The position numbers and the translations under genes are program-made. A stretch of 64,000 nt of DNA from Chrysemys picta bellii (taxonomy: Eukaryota > Chordata > Testudines > Emydidae), in assembly GCF_011386835.1 (NCBI RefSeq), contig NC_088795.1, positions 15,481,441 through 15,545,440 on the forward strand, in the 5' to 3' direction. How positions within the stretch are numbered: position 1 is the stretch's first letter; every line of letters starts with the position of its first letter. This document shows, piece by piece, positions 45,301-56,367 of this stretch. The notes beneath the pieces were generated by a model. It saw only the letters and a program-made list of their open reading frames with translations, was not told the origin of the DNA and did not search any database.

Positions 45301-48300
45301 AACTCTTCTGTGTCTCTCAAAATTCTGCCTCCTGTATTAGAAAAAGGTTTTTATATATATATATATAAGAAATAGAAGAGGTATTCTATTTAATCAGTGT
45401 TGGCGAATTTAAAATCATTTGTTTGGGAGGGAAAAATAGTGGAGGTATTTTGCTTATCCCCTTGCTGTATAGCTTTTTACACAGTAGGAGACTGTTTTTT
45501 AAAAAAAAACAAATGGAAGTACGGGTTTATATTTTCAAAAGTGGCTAGTGTTTTTTGGATTCCCAATTGGAGACTTCTTTAAGGGCCTGATATTCAGAAA
45601 GTGCTGAGCACCTATCCCCTGAAAATCAGGACCCTTTAAGTTGTCTCAAATTGAGCAACCAAAACTCTGAAAAATTAGGTCTCAGTGCATAAAATGTGGT
45701 TCAGATGAGATCCAAGTGTCAAACACAACAGAATACCGTATTGGGAGCATGCAGTATCAGTAGGAAAATAACAGATGAATCTGCTGTTTATATGCCCTTG
45801 TGAGTTGGAACAGCAGTTTAGTAATCAGAGACATGTAGATGATTTGAGATTATGGTTAGACAGCCTACTTTAATAAGGTACCCCAACACCCATGAATGTT
45901 GTAACATGAGGTGCATCAACCTTCTTAACGTAGTATGGATTTTAACTCTACACTTTTTTGCAGTTTTTTTTAATTAACTTGTTAAAAATCTGTAGTGTGT
46001 AAAATTGGACAGCCCAAACATTTGACTTTTCAAGGTACCACTCTTGTGATATCTAAATGTGCGATTTCAATATATTAAAAAAAAAATTATTTTGTTGGCG
46101 GACTTCATGTGGAAAAGCTGTATTAATAGCATGCTTACTCCAATATGACAGGAAGGTGTCTTGACTGCTGCGAGGTACTCAAAGTGAGGTAATAGAGGTG
46201 TTATTGGAGAGATGATTGATAAATTCAGAGACTTCAGAGGTTAGAATGTATGTGCGTGACATAAGTGCCATCCTCCAACCTTTTACATTAGCACAGCTAT
46301 TGTGACTGTATAATAACGTTCAGTATCATTCAGCTGCAAAATAAAATAAGCACGTTATTATGTGCAGGAACTGTGCTTAATTTACTTTAGCTTGCCCTTG
46401 AACATTGCACAGATCTGTTATAAAAGCTGGTCACTTACCTTTTTTAAACCCAGTTTGTTACAGAATTATGCAAACAAACCAGGAAACAAGCAAGGGGAAG
46501 AATGGTACGGGTGACATGATTAAATGCATTTCACACTTTCTGCTTTGGGCTCACTTTATTTTCATAAATCACATGGTTTTCTGAGTATGTCCATTCTTGC
46601 TAATATTTGTATATTATTTGTAAAAACAAACATAGCAGTTACTCTGTTTTTGTGATCTCATTTATATTTCATTGTATGTTTTTTTTCGGGAGCTTTCATG
46701 ATGCAAGTCCCAGTTCATCAAACCTAAATCTGTTCTCCAAATTACAGTTATTCATCTCCCCTGCACATAGAAATAGGCAAAATTTCAGGTTGTGCTCCTG
46801 TCGTCTTGCCAATTTCAGAATCAAGGACAAAGCCTTCCCTCATCATCTTCACAATATTTGTTTCTATGGACTTGGTTGGACCCTCTCCCCTCTTTGGAAC
46901 TCGTGTATCTCATTCTATATTTGTTCTTTCTTCCTCTCTGAGTCTTTCAAATATCGGACTCCTCTCTTTGTTCATCCATGTTTTGCTACAGCGTGTGGTG
47001 TATGCTCTCCCATGGTGTCTCCACCATCTAGAGCACCTTCATTGTGCCTAATTGGCTTCTTGACTAGTTTCCAATTTTATCCTTCTTGGACTATGACTCC
47101 TAACACTTTTTCTGATTAAAAACAATCAAATCCTTTTTCTTAGAGCCTTCTGTTTTCTCCATGCTTAATTCTGATACCTGGCTGTTGCATTCCACCATAC
47201 TCCTACCCTGTATATGTATTTGAATTGTCTGATGGTTAAGTCCATACAATGGGCTCAGGTGTGATGCATTTGTATGAATGACATAAACTAAAAGTTTTAA
47301 CTAATATTTCAAGCTTGTGATATAGTATGAGGCACCTTTTTATACATTTCCTATTTGCATATCCTGAAAGTGGAATAGTTTTGAAAACAAACTTGAGATT
47401 AAAATAGTAAATTAGTTATGCTTTGAAGTGTAGTGTTTTTAGATTGGGTGAATTTGCAATTTATGACTGACACGTTTTGCAAATAATATTGTCTGCCCTC
47501 ATGATGCAAGTTATTAATGAATTTGGACACTTGTGAGGCTTATCTGCACAAGCGGGGGACATTGCATGAAGCACCTTTCTAGGGAATAATGCTAAAAAGT
47601 AATAAAGCGATCTCCCTGGCTGGTGCAGACTGTGCACATGTGCTCTGCTATACATCAGTACTGAAGTATTCTTTTAAACTAATCTAAACACTAACCTATT
47701 GGATGATAAAGCCCCTATCTAGTCTGTACTACGGTTTTGTAAACAATAACACAGTTATGCTTTGTCTACCGGTGGTCTACTGATCAGGGAAACTGTGTTA
47801 GCGCCTTAAGCAAGAATAATAATGAAACACTGTTTCCCTAGGGGTATGTCTGTTTGGGCATAAAAGGTGTTAACACAATCCAAAAAAACCCATTAAGATT
47901 CAGGATGACTTATTTGAAGCAGTCTTAACTGGCAGTGTTGTAATGTACCCTACAGCAATGCTTCAGATATGTTAGCTTGCACTTTAATGGAGCTTTGCAA
48001 TCGTATTGAGCTAACACAATTGAAAAACGCTTTTTGCCTGACAAGACTGGCCTAGAATTAACGTTGGTTCATCAGCTATTATAAAGAGGGTGTTAGAGTA
48101 ACTATTATCAGAAATTGCTGGATTTGTTACTCAAATAATGTGCATCAGATGTGGTAGTAATGTCTTTAGCTACTCCAGTTCTCTAATGCTTTTGTGGAGC
48201 AAAACATGAGGTTCTGCTTAGTTTCTCAGCACCAGTTGACACTTGTTTTAAAATTAGACTATGGGTTTGTTTCAGGGTGACTGAACTTCAAACGGCTGTA

Positions 48301-51300
48301 TTTTTCCTTGCTAATTCTTATGGGTATTTGCATTTTTCGTAAATGGTTAAGGAAACTTTTAATTAATTACAGTAAGATCTTTGTAATTCCATGTGAGGTG
48401 ACATGATAAAACTCCAGCCATCGAACAGCTTGGCTGTTGTGCATTGTGCATCATGAAAGACTATATGGTTTTATACTGTACCGGACAACTGCATGCCACT
48501 ATACTACATAACACTTATACGAGAGCAAAGAGGATGTAAATGATGTGATGAGGGTTAAAATGAAATGTGTCCTTTGTCAAATGAAAATGGCATTTTAAAA
48601 GCGCATTCATGTTTGGGACAGTGCGACCCCGGAGACTGGAAGTCAGGGGACCTGGATCTGATTTTCAGATCTAGCATGGCTTGTTGTATAACTTTGGGCA
48701 GGTCACTTCATTCTGTGCCTGAGCTTTTCTGTCCATCAAATACAGAAGATCCTTCTCCACCTTTCTGAAGTGCTTTGAGAGCTATACAGACGCCCCCCGA
48801 CTTACGCAATCGTTCCGTTCTGGAAAGCCTTGTGTAACTTGAAATTTGCGTTAGTCGGAAATGTATACCCATACGTTACGCAAAAATTTCCGCAACTCCA
48901 AAATCCTATTTCTGGCTTATGGAACTTTTCCCCTAAGTGCGAATTTGCGTAACCCGGGGAGCATCTGTAAATGAAAAGCTCTATATGAATGTTAAATATT
49001 AATTATTAGTGTAAGTAACTGAGTTCCCTGGTAATCCACCCCTTCTACCTCCTGCTTTCTTTGTCTTCTCTTTTAGGGTGTACTGTACCCCCTTTTATTA
49101 CTAATTCCATTGAAAAGACTTGTAAAGGATGTTATATTTAGAGCAAACTGCTAATACTAATATATCTCACTGATTGTTTTAAACTTACTTTTATAGAACA
49201 AATGCAAAGCAACTCGTTCAGAATGTAATTAAGAATCACTGCAATTCTGAACATCAATGTAAGAATAGGTACTTAAAATACCATTTAAGTTATGAGGTTC
49301 TTTATTGTTACCCTTACAATTTCTTGTCATTTATTTAATCTGCCCTTATGCTGAATTTCCTTCTTGTGTTGAATTGCTAGCTTTACCAACAGAGTAAACG
49401 GCAGTAATGGCAGTTTTCATTACTATTGCTTTATTGCTGCCTTAATGCATTATTTAGCTGGCTTTCAAAGTGTTACTTGAAAAAATGAATACAAATTGGA
49501 TTGGATACCATAGGAACATCTGTTCTTCACACTGAATACCTGTTAAAAGACCATAAAGAAAAGTTAATGTATCAAATTGGGGGAATGTGTCCACTAGGGT
49601 ACCAAATGAGCTTGTCTTAGTATTATCATTATTAATTGTATGGAAGAGGGAATAAATAGCACATTAGTGAAATCCACTCCATTGCGGACAGAGAAATAAT
49701 ATAAAGAAAACAAGAGAAATTAAAAACATGGACAGAAAATAACATAAGGAGATACAACTTCAAAACATACAACTCATAAGCCTATAGGGAAGTAATTGAA
49801 AATGTACTTGATGGCAGAGAGGTTTCTGGGAAACAGTAGTGCTGAGTGAAACCTTTTGGTGCTAGTGGACAGCAAATTAAACATGAGACCGCAAGGCATT
49901 ATTGTAACAACAATGTGAATGCAGTTTTGAGCGGCATGTATTGAGGTATCCCAGAGCCAGAGGTTAATAGTTAGTCTTCATATGTCTCTCTCTCTCTCTC
50001 TGGCTTTGATGTAACTACATCTGTAATAATGTGTTCAGTGTGGGGTATCTGATTACTAACAAGTTATAGACAAGTTAGAGGGAGCTCAGACAAGAACACC
50101 GATAATTAGGGGTTTGGTTGGGATTGATTTGAGGAAAGATTAAAGAGCTACATTTTTACTTAGCTAAGGCCTTGATCCAGCAAAGCATTTAAGAATGTAC
50201 GTAGTCCCATTGATGTTGGGGCTACTCGTGTGCTTGTAATTTTACATACATGCTTAAGTGCTTTGCTGTATGAGGGCTTTCGCAATCGCAAATGGAGATA
50301 TAAATCTACAACTGCTTGAAGGGTGGAAATGCCACCAGTGGACAAAAATCAGGGTGGACGGTTATGGCCAGAACCTACAAGTGTTGGCATAAAAATGGGG
50401 AAGGAACTATTTGGGCTTCACATCAGCTGAGTGAGATATAGTAAATTGTGGAATAATCTCCAGAGTGCGGTGGTGGAAACACTATCTCATAGGACACTTA
50501 AAAAACTAGAGTGGGGAAAAACGCTAGAAAGTACGCTGTGAAGTCATCTACCTGCCAATGCAGGATTGTTCATTAACAGACATCTCTAATGCCAATAAAT
50601 ATATATAAAAAGTATTGCTTTAGAAAATAGATCTGAAGTCATCCACACATTGCTCAATGAAAGAGGTTTGAAAATGGTTTTACATTTTTCACCTGAGCAG
50701 TTGTGTCTGTTTAATCTTGAGTATCCTGGTTTACCATCTGAGAAATTGGATGTGTACATGTGACGGTGGTGTCAGATGTACATGCTGCTAAGTTAGTGGT
50801 TTACTTAAATGTTTTTCTTCACAGTGGGGTACCTTCTTGCTAATGTTACTAGTGGAATTTGTAATTCTTGACATCTTAAATCGAGGGACATTTTTTTAAA
50901 TTCAGATACCCAAAACACCAATTAAATATTTACCCAACCACTTTTAATTTTATTAATCATCAGCACTTGCTTCTGTATAATTAATTTTGCATTAACCTCT
51001 TTCAGCTGGATATGCCTAATGAACAGATAGTTGCCAATCTGGATGCAATTATTAAGGATGTCTGTACGTACAAGCCATTGAGCTATGGTAAGTAGCTTTT
51101 CCTTTAGGCTCTTAATTGAAGTTAAAGCAAATTACATTAATTAAGTAATAAGAAAGCGCTCTTCGTCGCTGACTATTGCCAAACACATCTGTCTTTAGGA
51201 TGGAGGCAGCTTTTCAGCCCTGATCCAGCATGTTACTTAAACTTTATGCCTAACTTTAAGCATATGAGTGGTCCCCTTGACTACAGAAGCACTATTGATG

Positions 51301-54300
51301 TGTGCCTTGCCAAATCAGGAGTTTAGCATTGCTATGCACTAAAGGACAACATAAGTCAGAAAATAAGCAAAATTACTGAACCCAACTGAGCTTGCAGGGA
51401 AGACTGTTACATAGGGCTTAGTGGAATTTGGTCAGGACGAGGGGGTTGCCAAGCTAGAAGTCTAGAAAAGAATAAGCAAGCAGAAAATTCTTTCCAGGCC
51501 TCTGCTTCAATTCTACACCACTGGTGGATGCCTCTTGTTATGGGGGTTGGATGTATGGATTTCAGTGCCAGTGTTGATTGATGGTTTGACCTGATGTGGC
51601 TGCACTTCACCAGAGGATCTGGGGTCACACATCAGCCACCTACTTAGTGCAGAGAACTGTCACCAGCCATATTTTTGCTGTTGATATTACAAATTCGTCA
51701 GTTTCTTTTCTGTTAACTTTCTAAGCAATAGGATGCGGTCACTTGTGAATAAAAATCCAGTCCGCGTGTTTCCTACAGGCTTCAGAGAAGTATTGGCTCT
51801 GTTCGGTGTTTTTAAGTTATAATCCGAACAATGTGGATCCTGCAGCATGCTCTTTTCATTGTTGACTTTATCATAAAGTAAACTCAGAGTGAACGTCTTC
51901 TGCATGATGGGAGGAACAGGAGTGGTTAATAAACATCATAGTTTTAGAAGAAGCCGCCTGATGTTTAGTAGTTTTAAATAGAATATCCAGTACACTGCTA
52001 TCTAATCAATCATAGAATCATAGATTATAGGACTGGAAGGGACCTCGAGAGGTCATCGAGTCCAGTCCCCTGCCCGCATGGCAGGACCAAATACTGTCTA
52101 GACCGTCCCTGATAGACATTTATCTAACCTACTCTTAAATATCTCCAGAGACGGAAATTCCACAACCTCCCTAGGCAATTTGTTCCAGTGTTTAACCACC
52201 CTGACAGTTAGGAACTTTTTCCTAATGTCCAACCTAGACCTCCCTTGCTGCAGTTTAAACCCATTGTTTCTGGTTCTATCCTTAGAGGCTAAGGTGAACA
52301 AGTTCTCTCCCTCCTCCTCATGACACCCTTTTAGATACCTGAAAACTGCTATCATGTCCCCTCTCAGTCTTCTCTTCTCCAAACTAAACAAACCCAGTTC
52401 AATATAAATGTTAAATATTGCCTTGTCTTTTTAACATTTATATTGCTTCACACAAGCACAGTGATTCTTCCCACTCGACTTTCTGTAGCAATTGCTCCCC
52501 CTACCACACAGCGCTTGTGCTCACCTCTCACCGTTGTTGCATGTTATCTGTGGTGCTTGAAATTCCTGGCAGGATTTTATTTCTTTCCTATAGAAAATAA
52601 ACTTTTTTAAAGGGTTCAGTGTTTTAAAAAAGATGTGGCTGATTGGATCACCCGAAGGATTAGTAATCAGCAGAAACAATAGAAGTCGAGTATCCTGACT
52701 TTCCAAGGTGTTTCGATAACTACATCAATCTAATAAAGTGGACATAAGCTGCTGAAGTGGCTCAGTGTTGAGAAAGAGTCAGTTTTGCTCTTCAATGACT
52801 AATTCTTGTGATTTTAGTGTGTGGTGGTTACCACAAGGGGGTACATTTTTATTTTAGCTTCCTAAAAGTCAAACTTTAACCTAGGTAACAACTGAAAGGT
52901 GATGTACAAAGTCTACCATTCTGAGTAGTTGCTGCTAGTTTCCTATTTTCCATTCTTCTCAAGCTCCCCTATGCACAACATATAACAACCAAAAGTTACA
53001 GGATGTTTTCTTTACCATATGTGCATATAACCATGTCACTGAACATGCATGCTTAGTGTATAGCTCTCCTTATGAAAAAATATTCACTAAATTAAGCATG
53101 CAGATTCATATGTTGCAACATAAAATAATTTGTATTCATACTTCCCCCAAAGAGAACCTAATATATTTGACTTTTCTTTGGTTCCTTTTGTAGAAAGGCT
53201 CATTTTCCATTCAATAGCAGGAGTCCAGCTGGAATGGGGAAGTTGTTGGTGTTTTTCCATTAATGAATGTTTAGAATATAAATGACTAATTTATGAGTTT
53301 CTGTAGATCTGCAGATAGGGAAAATTAATTCTGCTGTGTTCCATATCCCTGGAGACAAAAATATGAAATCTAGGATTATTTTTTCTCTACAGTTTTTCTT
53401 GCCTGACATACCTAATAACAATTCAAAGAACGCCAGCTGCCCAGCAGTCAGTGACGCTGTATATTAACGTCGAGCTGCACTTAGCACTGGGGAAAAAAGA
53501 TTAACTGTTCTAAATGAGAAATTTTAAATCATCACAAACAGAGCTACAAAGGAATAATGATAACAAAGATGCATATTTAATCAAAGTGGTAATTACTTTG
53601 GGACTAGAGCAATATTGGGTTTGTTTGTAGCACACTTGAAGTTTGCATTTATTACGTTATTTGCCTTATTATATTTCAGTGCAGTATTCCATTTAAACTC
53701 CTTATTTAGTTCATTTTCAATGCTTTCTATTGCTTGCATTTTTTAGCACCAGCCATACATTTGGTGCTATCAAATGTTGTCATTTCCCCTTTTGATATTT
53801 CCCTCTGTGATTCCTGACCTCCCACATCAAATGGACCACTAAGCTCCCTTTCCTGAATCCATCTTGGCTTTTCCTTTTCACTCCCCTCTCACCCTAAATA
53901 GGAATTTAGAACCACGACAGCCCTCGCTACCTTGTTCTTCAGGTGCAAGGCGCGCTTCTTCGACCTTGCCGTAGCTAATATAAACACAGAGCCTACTGTA
54001 CTTATAACTTATTTAAAAACACAATGAAAAACACTCCATATCATGCACTTCCCCGTGGGAGAGGCGATGAGAGAGAGTGAACTGCACGTGACAAACGGTC
54101 ACATCACTTAATGTACTATTGGTGCACGCTCTCATTATGGTGATGAGGGAAGCTTAAGAACCTGTAGAACCCAAACAGAAGTCTGATCTCTCTCCTTTTC
54201 ACAGGAGTGGGGCTTCCCAGCCCCTCACCAAGCTCTCCATTACTGTTGAACCTCATTCCTTTTGTGCTTTTGAAGGGGCCTCCAGGTAGGGTCAGACTGC

Positions 54301-56329
54301 CCTGTCTACCCCTCTTCCCCTCTCAGGTGTGTGGCTGTGCTCACCAGATGCTCTACCGTCCTCTCTCGCTGTCAGGTGAAGTCTGTGTGTGGTAATGCTG
54401 AGCCGGACCATATTTCTTCTGAGCAGAAATATGGACAATGCACCGTGGAGGTTGATTGCAGGAGTGCTGCTCTTTATTTCCTTCTGCTTGAATGTGAAGA
54501 CAGCTCTGTGAGATTCATATTTCTTTGGAGGTGTAACACGTTTCCTCAGTCTGATTGAGCTTTTAGTCTAGAGTTCTGCCCTGTTACTCCACTCTGCCCA
54601 CTAGAGTTAGTTTCCACCATCCTGGAAAATAGATGGTGCCTCTCTACCTGGTCAAAGTGGATATTTTTAATGAATAGAGATAAATCCTCAGTTTGAAATT
54701 AGCTTTTTCTATTATCAGGGAAAATTTTGTACGTTACTGTACAAATTTCAAAATCCCCTAAGTGATGTATTTAGGAACCTAAGTCACTTTTGAAAATTTT
54801 ACCTTAGGATTACATGTTTGGTTGCAAGAACAAGAAGTTTATAGGCTGCTAAGGCATCTACATTATATACTAGTGGTACTGCTCCAGTCAGAATAACTGA
54901 ACCATAACCATATTGATTTTGAATGAATCTGTAAAATTTTAAAAACTGTAGTACTTTTGTTAAGGTTTCTTCCCCACTTTGAACTTTAGGGTACAGATGT
55001 GGGGACCTGCATGAGAACCTTTAGCTTAACTACCAGCTTAGATTTGGTTTTGCTGCCACCACCCAAATTATTTGAGTTATTTGGGAAACTTTGTCTACCT
55101 CCCCCCTACACCCCCCAGAATATTACCCTCCCAAGTATTATAACCCTTCCCTGGGTAGCTGTGAGAGAATTTTCCACCAATTTTTTTGGTGAACACCGAT
55201 CCAAATCCTTGGATCTTAAAACAAGGAGAAATTAATCATTTCCCCTCCTTTCCCCCCACCAATTCCTGGTGAGTCCAGATCCAACCCCCTTGGATCTTAA
55301 AACAAGGAAAAATTAATTAGGTTTTTAAAAAGAAGGCTTTTAATTAAAGAAAGAAGGGTAAAAAATATTTTTGTAAAATCAGGATGGAAAATAACTTTAC
55401 AGGGTAATCAGATTCAAAGATCCCAGAGGAACCCCCTCTAGCAAACAGAGGTAAACACTCTAGCAAAAGGAACATTTACAATTTGAGAAAACAAAGATAA
55501 AACTAACACGCCTTGCCTGACTGTTACTTACAAGTTTGAAATATGAGAGACTTGTTCAGAAAGATTTGGAGAGCATGGATTGATGTCTGGTCCCTTTTAG
55601 TCCCAAGAGCGAACAACCCCCAAAACAAAGAGCACAAACAAAAGCCTTCTCCCCACCAAGATTTGAAAGTATCTTGTCCCCTTATGGGTCCTTTGGGTCA
55701 GATGTCAGCCAGGTTACCTGAGCTTCTTAACCCTTTACAGGTAAAAGGATTTTGATGTCTTTGGCCAGGAGGGAGTTTATAGTATTGTACACAGGAGGAC
55801 TTTTACCCTTCCCTTTATAGTTATGACAGCTTTTCTCATAAACACACACACATGTATAACATACTCAGAGAATTAGTATGTAAGGTCCCCTGGGAAGAAA
55901 ATGTAAGGGAAAAAGAAGTTCAGGAGAATTGGTAGTTTCTCAGAGTAAATATTTAAGGCAACAACAAACTATCCTAATGCAAAGAAATATAGGAAGACTA
56001 GTAAGATGGCTCCAGTAGGAGCTCTTTAAGTTACCTGAAAATCAAAAAGGATTATTACTAAAAAGTGGAATCAAGGACATAGCTAAGGATCAGTATTAAA
56101 AATAGCCCAAGCACGTAGGGACAAAATCAGAAAAGCTAAGGCACAAAATGAGTTACACTTAGCAAGGGACATAAACGGCAATAAGAAGAGGTTCCATAAA
56201 TGCATTAGGAGCAAGAGAAAGATGAAGGAAAATGTAAGTCCACTATTTACAAGGGAAGGAGAGCTACCAGTGGACAACATCAAAAAGGCTGAGGTGTTTA
56301 ATACCTATCTTGCTTCAGTCTTCTCTTAA

Positions 56330-56367
<38 letters not shown>

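Larger units (their letters stand above)
37321..51005 (+). other. MRPL1: MRPL1 intron 7
   Basis: 13.7 kb. It holds the interspersed repeats at 38680, 40733, 44061, 48618 and 48785 and the large inverted repeat at 43244-43703. The rest (37321-38670, 38815-40730, 41215-43020, 44215-48610, 48970-51005) shows no exon or named element. A possible weak L2-like stretch lies around 46730-47110. Confidence 0.7.

Noticed and set aside
46607..47119. 170-codon + strand frame as a gene
   Set aside because: No recognisable domain, no supported splice sites, composition of translated AT-rich or old LINE-like DNA, and it is inside MRPL1 intron 7.
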